This document shows, piece by piece, positions 43,238 to 52,273 of a stretch of 64,000 nucleotides of DNA; position 1 is the stretch's first letter; each line of letters starts with the position of its first letter. A program made the position numbers and the translations under genes. The DNA comes from Nocardiopsis prasina DSM 43845 (GTDB taxonomy: Bacteria > Actinomycetota > Actinomycetes > Streptosporangiales > Streptosporangiaceae), in contig NZ_ANAE01000143.1 in assembly GCF_000341265.1 (NCBI RefSeq), positions 17,728 to 81,727 of the forward strand. The letters run 5' to 3'. A model generated the notes under the pieces. The model did no database searches. It had not been told where the DNA came from and saw nothing but the letters and a program-made list of their open reading frames with translations.

Positions 43238-43299
43238 CGAAACCGTCCGCGGCGGTTCGGCCTTCGGGCCGTGCGCCGTGGCCCCCTGTCTGTCTGCCC

Positions 43300-43305
43300 T
43301 AGACT
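43300..43305 (+). promoter_or_regulatory. Possible -10 element for tig
   Basis: TAGACT, a good TANNNT hexamer, 160 bases before tig in an otherwise G/C-rich region. The same hexamer stands before tRNA-Pro. The -35 side is weak. Confidence 0.3.
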
Positions 43306-43465
43306 TGGTGCGATCAGCAGGAAACTGTAAGTCCCAGCCCGTCGCAGGGCACCCCGAAGGAACGTGGTCATCACCGACCGGGGGTGCGCGCGTGCATACG
43401 CCGTTCGTGTGGTGCGCCTGCGGGCCGACGCGGACACCAGCCGGCAAACCTAGGAGTACCGCCCC

Positions 43466-44917
43466 GTGAAGACCGATGTCGAGGAGCTCAGCCCGACCCG
43501 GGTCAAGCTGACCATCGAGGTGCCCTTCGAGGAGCTCGAGCACGCTTTCGACGTGACCTACAAGTCGCTCGCCAAGCAGGTTCGGATCAAGGGCTTCCGC
43601 CCGGGCAAGGCACCGGCGCGGCTGATCGACCGCTACGTCGGCCGTGGCGCGGTGATCAGCGAAGCGGTCAACCACGCCGTTCCGGAGCTCTACAACGAAG
43701 CCATCCAGAAGGAGGAGATCTTCGCGCTCGGCCAGCCCGACGTGGAGGTCACCAAGCTGGAGGACAACGACGAGCTCGCCTTCACCGCCGAGGTCGACAT
43801 CCGACCCAAGTTCGAGGTGAAGGACTACAAGGGCATCGAGGTGACCGTCGACAGCGCGACCGTCACCGACGAGCAGGTCGACGAGCAGATCGGCACCCTG
43901 CGCGAGCGCTTCTCCACCCTGGTTGGCGCCGACCGTCCCGTCGAGGACGGTGACCACCTCTCCATCGACCTGGTCGCCGCCATCGACGGTGAGAAGCTCG
44001 AGGACGTCGCCGTGAGCGGCTACTCCTACGAGGTCGGCACCAACACCATGCTGGAGGGCCTCGACGAGACCCTGCGCGGCATGGAGTCCGGTGGCGAGGC
44101 CACCTTCAAGACCACCCTCGTCGGTGGTGAGCACGAGGGCAAGGAGGCGGACGTCACCGTCACCGTGCACTCGGTGAAGGTGAAGGAGCTGCCGGAACTG
44201 GACGACGAGTTCGCCCAGCTGGCCTCCGAGTTCGACACCATCGACGAGCTGCGTGACGACGTGCGCAAGCGCATGGCCGACGTCCGTCGCATGCAGCAGC
44301 TCTCCGCCGCCCGTGACAAGGCGCTCGAGAAGCTGATCGAGTCCGTCGAGATCCCGCTGCCCGACGCGGTGGTCGACGAGGAGATCAACCGTCGTCGCCA
44401 GAGCCTTGAGCAGCAGCTCGCCCAGAGCGGTCTGACCAAGGAGGCCTACCTCGAGTCGCAGGAGAAGACCGAGGAGGAGTTCGAGGAGGAGCTGAAGACC
44501 GGCGCCAACTCGGCGGTCAAGGCCGGCTTCATCCTCGACCAGCTGGCCCTCCAGGAGGACCTCAGCGCCGACCAGGGTGAGCTCAGCCAGTACGTGTTCG
44601 AGCAGGCCCAGCGCATGGGCGTGAGCCCGGACCAGCTGGCCCAGCACCTGGTCGAGTCGAACCAGATCCGCGTCGCCTTCACCGAGGTCGTCCGCGGCAA
44701 GGCCATGGACGTCGTCCTGGCCGGTGCCAAGGTGACCGACGAGGACGGCAACGTCGTCGAGCAGGAGATCGTCGAGGCCACCGACGACCAGGCTCTGGCC
44801 GAGGCCGTCAAGGCCGCCGCCGCTGCCTCCGCCGAGGTCACCGAGGCTGACAAGGCCGAGGAGACCGCTGAGGCCGCCGAAGCCGACGAGGACGCCGACA
44901 AGGCCGACTCCAAGTAG
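43466..44917 (+). CDS. tig: Trigger factor
   Basis: 483 residues from GTG 43466 with AGGAG nine bases upstream. Ribosome-docking domain with GFRPGKAPARLI, the FKBP-like peptidyl-prolyl isomerase domain (EDGDHLSIDLVAAIDG, SYEVGTNTMLEGLDE), and the C-terminal helical arms (RRRQSLEQQLAQSGLTKE). The last 45 residues are Ala/Glu/Asp-rich, a usual actinobacterial tail. It catches nascent chains at the ribosome exit. It sits directly before clpP1-clpP2-clpX, the common order of this proteostasis group. Confidence 0.97.
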   Translation: MKTDVEELSPTRVKLTIEVPFEELEHAFDVTYKSLAKQVRIKGFRPGKAPARLIDRYVGRGAVISEAVNHAVPELYNEAIQKEEIFALGQPDVEVTKLEDNDELAFTAEVDIRPKFEVKDYKGIEVTVDSATVTDEQVDEQIGTLRERFSTLVGADRPVEDGDHLSIDLVAAIDGEKLEDVAVSGYSYEVGTNTMLEGLDETLRGMESGGEATFKTTLVGGEHEGKEADVTVTVHSVKVKELPELDDEFAQLASEFDTIDELRDDVRKRMADVRRMQQLSAARDKALEKLIESVEIPLPDAVVDEEINRRRQSLEQQLAQSGLTKEAYLESQEKTEEEFEEELKTGANSAVKAGFILDQLALQEDLSADQGELSQYVFEQAQRMGVSPDQLAQHLVESNQIRVAFTEVVRGKAMDVVLAGAKVTDEDGNVVEQEIVEATDDQALAEAVKAAAAASAEVTEADKAEETAEAAEADEDADKADSK

Positions 44918-44956
44918 TCCGAGGCTTCACGGCGCCGCGAGGCACCATGGCTCTCA

Positions 44957-44997
44957 GGGGCCCTGGCCGACCCGTAACGGGACGGCTGGGGCCCTTT
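44957..44997 (+). terminator. Terminator after tig
   Basis: AGGGGCCC with TGGCCG pairs with CGGCTG and GGGCCCTT (two G-T), inner CCCG/CGGG; followed by TTTCCCTTCC. Confidence 0.78.
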
Positions 44998-45064
44998 CCC
45001 TTCCGTTCCTGGCGCGTTGTTCGCTGTCAGGAGAAAGGGTGTGTTCCCGACCGGCCGCACCCTG

Positions 45065-45078
45065 CGCTCAAAGCGAAC
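45065..45078 (+). promoter_or_regulatory. ClgR-like operator upstream of clpP1
   Basis: CGCTCAAAGCGAAC fits the ClgR core CGC-Y-N-A-N-R-GCG exactly and the A/T, A/T, G/C positions that follow it. A further GTTCGC half-site lies at 45019-45024. A TAGTGT -10 candidate at 45117-45122 would put the operator about 55-60 bases before the start point, a usual place for an activator. ClgR controls clp genes in streptomycetes and corynebacteria. Confidence 0.62.
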
Positions 45079-45155
45079 AGGGACGGTATCCGGACGAGCC
45101 TGGCGTCTGTCGGCGTTAGTGTCGCTGTATCGCAACCGTTTCGATTCCGGAGCAG

Positions 45156-45782
45156 GTGACGAGAGTGCCGCCGACCTTTGATGAGTCCCAGCGATTCGAC
45201 GCTCGTACGTCGGATCAGCAGCTTTCCCCTTTTATTGAGCAGACGCCTCAGCGCCTGTTGCGCCAGCGAATCGTGTTCCTCGGCCAGCAGGTCGACGATG
45301 ACATCGCCAACCGCCTCGTCGGTGAGCTCCTGCTGCTGTCCGCAGAGGACCGCCAGCGGGACATCACGATGTACATCAACTCGCCGGGTGGATCCGTGAC
45401 GGCGGGTATGGCGATCTACGACGTCATGCAGTACATCCCCAACGACGTGCGCACCGTGGGTATCGGTATGGCCGCGTCGATGGGCCAGATGCTCCTGTGC
45501 GCCGGTGCGCCCGGCAAGCGTTACGCGCTGCCGCACACCCGCGTCATGATGCACCAGCCGTCCGGTGGCATCGGGGGCACCGCCTCCGACATCCGGATCC
45601 TGGCTGACCAGCTGCTCTACGTGAAGAAGATGTTCATCCAGAAGATCTCCGAGCACACCGGGCAGTCGGTCGAACAGATCGAGAAGGACGCCGACCGGGA
45701 CCGCTGGTTCACGGCTCAGGAGGCCAAGGAGTACGGCTTCATCGACGAGGTGCTCGAGGGCACGCTCGACGTGACCAGCTGA
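45156..45782 (+). CDS. clpP1: ATP-dependent Clp protease proteolytic subunit 1
   Basis: 208 residues from GTG 45156 (GGAG three bases upstream); a GTG three codons in is possible. Serine protease triad: Ser108 in GMAASMGQ, His133 in VMMHQPSGG and an Asp in the DADRDRW segment. [17 protein letters not shown] is typical. With ClpP2 it should form the mixed 14-mer barrel seen in actinobacteria. Followed by clpP2 after 58 bases. Confidence 0.97.
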   Translation: MTRVPPTFDESQRFDARTSDQQLSPFIEQTPQRLLRQRIVFLGQQVDDDIANRLVGELLLLSAEDRQRDITMYINSPGGSVTAGMAIYDVMQYIPNDVRTVGIGMAASMGQMLLCAGAPGKRYALPHTRVMMHQPSGGIGGTASDIRILADQLLYVKKMFIQKISEHTGQSVEQIEKDADRDRWFTAQEAKEYGFIDEVLEGTLDVTS

Positions 45783-45840
45783 CAGTCCTGAGCTGACCTG
45801 GCCCAGTCCATGAATCGGCGCAGTGCGTGGAAGGCGTGAA

Positions 45841-46497
45841 ATGACCGAGTTCAACCCCAGTCTCATCGGCGGCGCGGCCTCGATGGCTCCTCAGAGCCGC
45901 TACGTCCTGCCGTCCTACGTGGAGCGTACGTCGTACGGCGTCAAGGAGATGAATCCGTACAACAAGCTCTTCGAAGAGCGGATCATCTTCGTCGGCGTCC
46001 AGATCGACGACACTTCGGCCAACGATCTGATGGCCCAGCTCATCACCCTTGAGCAGCTCGACTCCGAGCGGGACATCCAGATGTACATCAACTCGCCGGG
46101 CGGTTCCTTCACCTCCCTCATGGCGATCTACGACACCATGCAGTTCGTGCGCCCCGACATCCAGACGGTGTGCATCGGACAGGCCGCGTCGGCCGCCGCG
46201 ATCCTGCTGGCGGGCGGCACCAAGGGCAAGCGTGGTGCCCTGCCCAACGCCCGGATGATGATCCACCAGCCTGCGACCGAGGGTATGCACGGTCAGGCCA
46301 GCGACATCGAGATCCAGGCCAACGAGATCACCCGTATCCGTACGCAGCTGGAGACCACTCTGGCCAAGCACACGGGTCGCTCCCACGAGCAGGTCTCGAA
46401 GGACATCGAGCGGGACAAGATCCTCACCGCCGAGGAGGCAGTGGAGTACGGTCTCATCGACTTCGTCCTGCCCTACCGCAAGGCCTCCCTGAAGTAA
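45841..46497 (+). CDS. clpP2: ATP-dependent Clp protease proteolytic subunit 2
   Basis: 218 residues from ATG 45841 with GGAAGG upstream. Ser117 in IGQAASAAA, His142 in [10 protein letters not shown], and the segment [20 protein letters not shown]. The N-terminus (about 35 residues before the fold) is typical of actinobacterial ClpP2. Same operon as clpP1. The two subunits are needed together for peptidase activity in mycobacteria. Confidence 0.97.
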   Translation: MTEFNPSLIGGAASMAPQSRYVLPSYVERTSYGVKEMNPYNKLFEERIIFVGVQIDDTSANDLMAQLITLEQLDSERDIQMYINSPGGSFTSLMAIYDTMQFVRPDIQTVCIGQAASAAAILLAGGTKGKRGALPNARMMIHQPATEGMHGQASDIEIQANEITRIRTQLETTLAKHTGRSHEQVSKDIERDKILTAEEAVEYGLIDFVLPYRKASLK

Positions 46498-46527
46498 CGG
46501 GGAAAACGGCTGCCGTGTCCTCCCCGG

Positions 46528-46561
46528 CCGGGGCGTCTCGCGAACGCGAGGAGCGCCCCGG
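46528..46561 (+). terminator. Hairpin between clpP2 and clpX
   Basis: CCGGGGCG plus CTCGCG pairs with CGCGAG plus CGCCCCGG, loop AA, with small internal bulges. It may end or dampen the clpP1P2 transcript before clpX, which then needs its own promoter (TAGTCT at 46652-46657 is a candidate). Confidence 0.7.
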
Positions 46562-46791
46562 CGGGGGAATCCGGCGCCACGAAGTACTCACCGGTCCGGT
46601 TTCTGACCCGCCTGGGACAGCCCGGTGGTGAAGCCGGTCCGGTTTTTCGCTTAGTCTGGCGGAGAGCGACACACAGATCGCCCCGTTCGTGGCTGGCTGT
46701 CGCGAACGGACACACGGGAGTCGAGTCCTTCCGTCCGTTCGGCGCCGCGTACGCCCGGAACGGGGCGGCCTTAGTTTTGAGGAGTGGCTGG

Positions 46792-48075
46792 GTGGCACGC
46801 ATCGGCGACGGCGGGGACCTGCTGAAGTGCTCATTCTGCGGTAAGAGCCAGAAGCAGGTGAAGAAGCTCATCGCTGGCCCCGGCGTGTACATCTGCGATG
46901 AGTGCATCGATCTGTGCAACGAGATCATCGAAGAGGAACTCGCCGACGCCACCGAGCTCACGTGGGACTCCCTTCCCAAGCCCCGGGAGATCTTCGACTT
47001 CCTGGACTCGTACGTGATCGGTCAGGAGCAGGCGAAGAAGGCCCTCTCGGTGGCGGTGTACAACCACTACAAGAGAGTGCGCTCGGAGACCGACCGTCCC
47101 GGTGACGAGGACGTCGAGATCGCCAAGTCGAACATTCTCCTGCTGGGGCCGACCGGTTCGGGCAAGACCCTGCTGGCACAGACCCTGGCGAAGATCCTCA
47201 ACGTCCCCTTCGCCATCGCGGACGCCACCGCCCTCACCGAGGCGGGCTACGTGGGCGAGGACGTCGAGAACATCCTCCTGAAGCTGATCCAGGCCGCTGA
47301 CTACGACGTCAAGAAGGCCGAGACCGGCATCATCTACATCGACGAGGTCGACAAGGTCGCCCGAAAGAGCGAGAACCCGTCGATCACGCGTGACGTCTCC
47401 GGCGAGGGTGTCCAGCAGGCGCTGCTGAAGATCCTGGAGGGGACCACCGCGAGCGTGCCCCCGCAGGGCGGCCGCAAGCACCCGCACCAGGAGTTCATCC
47501 AGATCGACACCACCAACGTGCTGTTCATCTGCGGTGGCGCCTTCGCGGGTCTGGAGAAGATCATCGAGTCCCGCACCGGGCAGCAGGGCATGGGCTTCAA
47601 CGCCACGCTGCGGCCCAAGAGCGAGATGGCCGGGACCGCGTTGTTCGGCGAGGTCATGCCGGAGGACCTGCTGAAGTTCGGGATGATCCCGGAGTTCATC
47701 GGTCGTCTGCCGGTGATCACCAGCGTGCACAACCTGGACAAGGCCGCGCTGATCCAGATCCTCACCGAGCCCCGCAACGCCCTGGTCAAGCAGTACCAGC
47801 GGCTGTTCGAGCTGGACAACGTCGAGCTGGAGTTCACCCAGGACGCCCTGGAGGCCATCGCCGAGCAGGGCATCATCCGGGGGACCGGAGCCCGTGGTCT
47901 GCGCGCCATCATCGAGGAGGTCCTGCTCTCGGTGATGTACGAGGTGCCCAGCCGGGAGGACGTCGGCCAGGTGATCATCACCCGTGAGTCGGTGGAGCAG
48001 CACGTGAACCCGACGATCGTGCCGCGCGCCCAGCTGGAGGCGGACGAGGGCGGTCGTCAGGAGAAGTCGGCCTGA
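46792..48075 (+). CDS. clpX: ATP-dependent Clp protease ATP-binding subunit ClpX
   Basis: 427 residues from GTG 46792, GAGGAG seven bases upstream. N-terminal zinc domain CSFCGKS...[10 protein letters not shown], then AAA+ core: Walker A GPTGSGKT, pore loop AGYVGED, Walker [13 protein letters not shown] loop GGRKHPHQ, and a MGF tripeptide in the place of the ClpP-docking IGF/LGF loop (QQGMGFNA). It unfolds tagged proteins and feeds them to ClpP1P2. An imperfect CCGTTCG/CGAACGG repeat (46683-46709) lies upstream. Confidence 0.97.
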   Translation: MARIGDGGDLLKCSFCGKSQKQVKKLIAGPGVYICDECIDLCNEIIEEELADATELTWDSLPKPREIFDFLDSYVIGQEQAKKALSVAVYNHYKRVRSETDRPGDEDVEIAKSNILLLGPTGSGKTLLAQTLAKILNVPFAIADATALTEAGYVGEDVENILLKLIQAADYDVKKAETGIIYIDEVDKVARKSENPSITRDVSGEGVQQALLKILEGTTASVPPQGGRKHPHQEFIQIDTTNVLFICGGAFAGLEKIIESRTGQQGMGFNATLRPKSEMAGTALFGEVMPEDLLKFGMIPEFIGRLPVITSVHNLDKAALIQILTEPRNALVKQYQRLFELDNVELEFTQDALEAIAEQGIIRGTGARGLRAIIEEVLLSVMYEVPSREDVGQVIITRESVEQHVNPTIVPRAQLEADEGGRQEKSA

Positions 48076-48131
48076 CCGCCGGACCGGCCGCCGCGAGCGG
48101 CTGACGCCGAGCGGCGGAGCGCCGAGGGCTC

Positions 48132-48163
48132 AGGGGCGCCCTTCCCCACGGGAGGGCGCCCTT
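48132..48163 (+). terminator. Terminator after clpX
   Basis: AGGGGCGCCCT pairs with AGGGCGCCCTT (one G-T) around a CCCC-rich loop; followed by TTCCC. Lies between clpX and the convergent DUF305 gene. Confidence 0.8.
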
Positions 48164-48223
48164 TCCCGTGCCTGGGCTTCTCGTACCTGGGCGGGAGCCG
48201 GGCGCTGCCCGGGTTCGGCCCGG

Positions 48224-48934
48224 TCACTCCCCGCCCTCGAGAACCCCCTCCATACGGGCGATCTCGGTGTTCTGCTCGGCGATGAGGTCGTTGGCCATCC
48301 GCAGGACCTCCTGGTCCTTGCCCTCGGCCATCGCCTCCTCCGCCATCGTGACCGCGCCCGCGTGGTGGGCGGTCATGAGCTCCACGAAGAGCTGGTCGAA
48401 GTCGTCACCCTCGGCGTCGGCGAGGCGGCCCATGTCCTCGTCGGAGACCATGCCCTCCATGTCGTCGTGGTCCACCTGGAGGTCGCAGGCGACCACGGCG
48501 TCCTCGGTGGAGTGGTGGCTGCCGTCGCCCTCCAGACCGCAGAAGTTCTGGTGGGCCGGGTTCTCACGGGCGGGGCCGAAGACGTTGACCTCCAGCCAGC
48601 TCTCCATGGCGGAGATCTCGGGGCCCTGGGCGGCCGCGATGCGGTCGGCGATGCGCTCGATGCCGTCGCGCTGGTAGCGGTCCTCGACCAGGTCGGTCAT
48701 CTCCAGCGCCTGGCGGTGGTGCTCGATCATTTTCACCAGGTAGGTGACGTCGGCCTCGTTGTGGCCCTGCTCCTCGGCGAGGGCGGCGATCTGGTCCGCG
48801 GTGGCCGGGGTCGAGTCCTCCCCGGGGGCGCCGGGGGCGATGACGTTGGCGGACTGCTGTTCCTCGTCACCGGTACAGGCCGAGACTCCGAGCAGCACGA
48901 GGGCGGTTCCGGCTGCGAGTGCCAGGCGACGCAC
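48224..48934 (-). CDS. DUF305 lipoprotein
   Basis: 236 residues from GTG (complement of 48932-48934); GGAGGAG lies five bases upstream. The signal VRRLALAAGTALVLLGVSAC ends in a lipobox (LGVSAC), so it is a lipoprotein anchored outside the membrane. Two DUF305 repeats: MIEHHRQALEMTDLVED and LMTAHHAGAVTMAEEAM, each with the paired His that may bind metal (copper has been proposed for relatives). Acidic linker. It is divergent from the LVIVD gene array, sharing an AT-rich control region of 250 bases. Confidence 0.92.
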   Translation of the reverse strand: MRRLALAAGTALVLLGVSACTGDEEQQSANVIAPGAPGEDSTPATADQIAALAEEQGHNEADVTYLVKMIEHHRQALEMTDLVEDRYQRDGIERIADRIAAAQGPEISAMESWLEVNVFGPARENPAHQNFCGLEGDGSHHSTEDAVVACDLQVDHDDMEGMVSDEDMGRLADAEGDDFDQLFVELMTAHHAGAVTMAEEAMAEGKDQEVLRMANDLIAEQNTEIARMEGVLEGGE

Positions 48935-49122
48935 GAGGTCTCCTCCAGGGGTGGGGGTCGGCGGGCCGGGTGCCCGCCGGTGTCGGCTGACCCGACGTCC
49001 TGCGGGTTTTTTACTCACTCGAAGGGTGTTTTGTCCAGTGCCGCGGGTGTGTCGGGGCGGTCGTGTCCGTTCGTGAACTCCCTGCGGTGTCCGTTCTCGG
49101 CGTTTCGTCTGGCTTGTGTATG

Positions 49123-49145
49123 ACAATGAGGGTACAACCCATTGT
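49123..49145. promoter_or_regulatory. Inverted repeat between DUF305 and the first LVIVD gene
   Basis: ACAAT-GA-GGGT-ACA-ACCC-ATTGT: two nested arms with a two-base bulge, in an AT-rich stretch between divergent genes. Good operator candidate; could also be part of either promoter. Confidence 0.45.
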
Positions 49146-49185
49146 AGTCAAGTGACGTCTTTGGGTGGTTTTCGGGGGTGGGTGC

Positions 49186-50544
49186 ATGGCTTCGGTAACG
49201 GGACGGCGCAGAGGAACGGTCGCGGTCGCCTCGCTGGTCGCGGCGGCCGGGCTCGCGGTCCCGGGCGCCAGCGCCGACGACGGTGTGACCACCGGCGGGG
49301 GCGTGGTGCACCTGGCCAACGTGCCCAAGCCGGAGACGCTGGCCAGGTCGCCCAACTCCGATCTGGCGTTCTCCGGTGACTACGTGATCGGGGGCAACTA
49401 CCACGGTTTCGTCGTCTACGACATCTCCGAACCGGAGTCCCCGACGATCGTCTCCGAGGTGCTGTGCCCCGGCGGCCAGGGCGACGTCTCGGTCAGCGGG
49501 GACCTCCTGTACTTCTCCGTGGACTACCCGCGGGCGAACGACGAGTGCGGGGCACCGTCCGCCCCGGCCACGGAGGCCGACGCCTTCGAGGGGCTGCGGA
49601 TCTTCGACATCTCGGACAAGGCGAACCCGCGGTACGTTGCGTCCGTGGCCACCGACTGCGGTTCCCACACCAACACCCTGGTGCCGGGCGCGGACGGGCG
49701 AAGCGACGTGGTCTACGTGTCCTCCTACTCGCCCGCGGAGGTTTTCCCCAACTGCCAGCCGCCGCACGACAAGATCTCCGTCATCGAGGTGCCGCACGAG
49801 GCCCCCGAGGAGGCGGCCGTCGTCAACGAACCGGTGCTGTTCCCGGACGGCGGCCACAGCACCACCACCGGCTGCCACGACATCACCGCCTATCCGGCCC
49901 GAGGCCTGGCGGCCGCGGCGTGCCTCGGGGACGGCCTGCTGCTGGACATCACGGACCCGATCCACCCGGAGGTCGTGGAGCGCGTCCAGGACGAGAACTT
50001 CGCGTTCTGGCACTCGGCGACCTTCACCAACGACGCGAGGAACGTGGTCTTCACCGACGAACTCGGCTCGGGTTCCTCGGCGACCTGCAACGAGAGGATC
50101 GGCCCCGAGCGCGGTGCCAACGCCGTCTACTCGCTGGACACGTCGGGAGAAAGCCCCGAACTGGAATTTCGGAGCTACTACAAATTGCCCCGACACCAGA
50201 CCGATACCGAGAACTGCGTGGCGCACAACGGTTCCCTGATCCCGGTCCCGGGCCAGGACTACTTCGTCCAGTCCTGGTACCAGGGCGGGGTCTCGGTCAT
50301 CGACCTGACCGACCCCGACCGGCCCGTCGAGGTGGGCTTCTTCGACCGCGGCCCGTTCGACCCGGACCAGCTGCGCACGGCCGGATCCTGGTCCGCGTAC
50401 TACTACAACGGGCACGTCTACTCGTCCGACATGGAACGCGGGCTGGACGTCCTGGCGCTCACTGACCCCCGGTTCGACGGGGCGGAGTCGGCGGTGCTGG
50501 ACGAGTTCAACCCGCAGTCGCAGCCGGAACTCCCGAACGGCTAG
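49186..50544 (+). CDS. Secreted LVIVD-repeat protein 1
   Basis: 452 residues from ATG 49186. Signal peptide of about 31 residues with RRR before the hydrophobic core, cleavage near GASADDG. The mature part is a beta-propeller-like LVIVD-repeat protein (COG5276 type): FVVYDISEPESPTIVSEV, LRIFDISDKANPRYVASV, VSVIDLTDPDRPVEVGF. Eight or so Cys sit at fixed places (CPGGQ, NDECGAP, TDCGSHT, PNCQPPHD, GCHDI, NCVAHNG), probably forming disulfides. Repeated His-containing motifs (HDI, FWHSATF, AHNGS) may bind metal. Its closest relatives are the next three genes. It has its own terminator. It is the most divergent of the four. Confidence 0.88.
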   Translation: MASVTGRRRGTVAVASLVAAAGLAVPGASADDGVTTGGGVVHLANVPKPETLARSPNSDLAFSGDYVIGGNYHGFVVYDISEPESPTIVSEVLCPGGQGDVSVSGDLLYFSVDYPRANDECGAPSAPATEADAFEGLRIFDISDKANPRYVASVATDCGSHTNTLVPGADGRSDVVYVSSYSPAEVFPNCQPPHDKISVIEVPHEAPEEAAVVNEPVLFPDGGHSTTTGCHDITAYPARGLAAAACLGDGLLLDITDPIHPEVVERVQDENFAFWHSATFTNDARNVVFTDELGSGSSATCNERIGPERGANAVYSLDTSGESPELEFRSYYKLPRHQTDTENCVAHNGSLIPVPGQDYFVQSWYQGGVSVIDLTDPDRPVEVGFFDRGPFDPDQLRTAGSWSAYYYNGHVYSSDMERGLDVLALTDPRFDGAESAVLDEFNPQSQPELPNG

Positions 50545-50549
50545 CCGGA

Positions 50550-50578
50550 CCGGGTGCGGCGGTGGTCGCCGCACCCGG
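50550..50578 (+). terminator. Terminator after LVIVD gene 1
   Basis: Perfect 12-base-pair stem CCGGGTGCGGCG with CGCCGCACCCGG, loop GTGGT. Confidence 0.84.
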
Positions 50579-50728
50579 AACCGGGCCCGTCTGGACACGG
50601 TGCGTAGGGGGATCGGGTCAGCTCGACACCGTGTAAACAACCATGTTTCTTTTGTTTCCCTCTATACATATTGATGTTGAGCTGTGTACGTTCTTCCTGT
50701 TTCGCTCCATTAGGAATCAGGAGTACGC

Positions 50729-52138
50729 ATGGCGTCGTCCCCCGGCCCCTCCCCTTCGAGACGCTTGCGGTACCGACGCGGCTCCACCGGCCTCGCTCTC
50801 GTCGGTGCCACCGCCCTGACCTTGGGCCTTCTCGGCCCCGCCGCCGCCTCGGCGGACCGGACCCCCTTCGAGAGCGACGCCGAGACCAGCGCGAACGTCA
50901 CTCACGTGACCAACGTCCCGAAGTCCGAAGCCATGGGTGACTACAACACCGACCTGGCGTTCACCGGCGATTACGCGATCGGCGGCAACTACAACGGTTT
51001 CGTCGTCTACGACATCTCCGAACCGGAGTCCCCGACGGTCGTCTCCGAGGTGGTGTGCCCCGGCGGCCAGGGCGACGTCTCGGTCAGCGGCGACCTCCTG
51101 TACTTCTCCGTGGACTACCCCCGGGCCAACGACGAGTGCGGCGCCCCCGCCGTCCCCACCACCGACCCGAACGGGTTCGAGGGCATCCGCGTCTTCGACA
51201 TCTCCGACAAGGCGAACCCGGCCTACGTCGCCGCCGTGGCCACCGACTGCGGATCCCACACCAACACCCTGGTGCCCGGCAAGGACGGTGAGCACGATTA
51301 CGTGTACGTGTCCTCGTACTCGCCTTCGGCGAACTTCCCCAACTGCCAGCCGCCGCACGACAAGATCTCGGTCATCGAGATCCCCGTGGACGACCCCTCC
51401 GAGGCCGCGCTGGTCAACGAACCCGTCCTGTTCCCGGACGGCGGCAACCACAACACCAGCGGCTGCCACGACATCACCGCCTACCCGGAGCTCGACATCG
51501 CCGCCGGGGCGTGCATGGGCGACGGCATCCTGATGGACATCTCCGACCCCGCCCACCCCGTGGTCACCGACGTCGTCCGGGACGACAACTTCGCGTTCTG
51601 GCACTCCGCCACGTTCACCAACGACGCGGGCACCGTGATCTTCACCGACGAGCTGGGCGGCGGTGGCGGCGCCATCTGCACCGAGGACTACGGAGTCGAG
51701 CGCGGAGCCAACGCCATCTACACCGTCGGCGGCACGGACGGAACGCCCGAACTGGACTTCGAGAGCTACTACAAGATCCCGCGCGTACAGAGCGCCACCG
51801 AGAACTGCGTGGCGCACAACGGTTCCCTGATTCCGGTCCCGGGCCAGGACTTCTTCGTGCAGTCGTGGTACCAGGGCGGGGTGTCGGTGATCGACTTCAA
51901 CGACCCGGCCAACCCGCGCGAGATCGGCTACTTCGACCGGGACCCGATCGACGAGGACAAGCTCGTCCTGGGCGGTTCCTGGTCGGCCTACTACTACAAC
52001 GGCTACGTGTACTCCTCGGACATCACCCGGGGCCTCGACGTGATCCGGCTCGACGACCCGCGCCTGCGCTCCGCCGCGCGCGTCACCTACGACGAGTTCA
52101 ACCCGCAGTCGCAGCCGAGCTACCGACCGGGCCGCTGA
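50729..52138 (+). CDS. Secreted LVIVD-repeat protein 2
   Basis: 469 residues from ATG 50729, CAGGAG seven bases upstream. Signal peptide with RRLRYRRGS then LALVGATALTLGLLGPAAASA. Same fold and Cys pattern as protein 1; strands such as VVYDISEPESPTVVSEV and VSVIDFNDPANPREIGYF. The end, TYDEFNPQSQPSYRPGR, is shared by the family. The upstream 180 bases are AT-rich with a TATACA candidate (50663-50668) and an inverted pair CAGCTCGAC/GTTGAGCTG (50619-50627, 50676-50684), so it likely has its own promoter. Ends in its own terminator. Confidence 0.88.
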   Translation: MASSPGPSPSRRLRYRRGSTGLALVGATALTLGLLGPAAASADRTPFESDAETSANVTHVTNVPKSEAMGDYNTDLAFTGDYAIGGNYNGFVVYDISEPESPTVVSEVVCPGGQGDVSVSGDLLYFSVDYPRANDECGAPAVPTTDPNGFEGIRVFDISDKANPAYVAAVATDCGSHTNTLVPGKDGEHDYVYVSSYSPSANFPNCQPPHDKISVIEIPVDDPSEAALVNEPVLFPDGGNHNTSGCHDITAYPELDIAAGACMGDGILMDISDPAHPVVTDVVRDDNFAFWHSATFTNDAGTVIFTDELGGGGGAICTEDYGVERGANAIYTVGGTDGTPELDFESYYKIPRVQSATENCVAHNGSLIPVPGQDFFVQSWYQGGVSVIDFNDPANPREIGYFDRDPIDEDKLVLGGSWSAYYYNGYVYSSDITRGLDVIRLDDPRLRSAARVTYDEFNPQSQPSYRPGR

Positions 52139-52196
52139 CGCGCGACACGACCTCTCCCGGTGGCTCCTCCTGGGGAGTCAGGGCAAACGGGAGAGC

Positions 52197-52228
52197 GCGG
52201 GGCCGTGGCCCGACGGCCACGGCCCCGC
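52197..52228 (+). terminator. Terminator after LVIVD gene 2
   Basis: Perfect 14-base-pair stem GCGGGGCCGTGGCC with GGCCACGGCCCCGC, loop CGAC. Confidence 0.87.
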
Positions 52229-52273
52229 CGCGTCCCGCCCCCCAACCCGTCCCCCAACCGATCTGGAGAAACC

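Noticed and set aside
43074..43305. Full sigma-70-like promoters for tRNA-Pro and tig
   Set aside because: Only the -10-like TAGACT hexamers are convincing; the -35 parts are not, so I do not claim complete promoters.
49120..49155. Eleven-codon frame MTMRVQPIVVK upstream of the first LVIVD gene
   Set aside because: No ribosome site before it, and its sequence is explained by the inverted repeat at 49123-49145.
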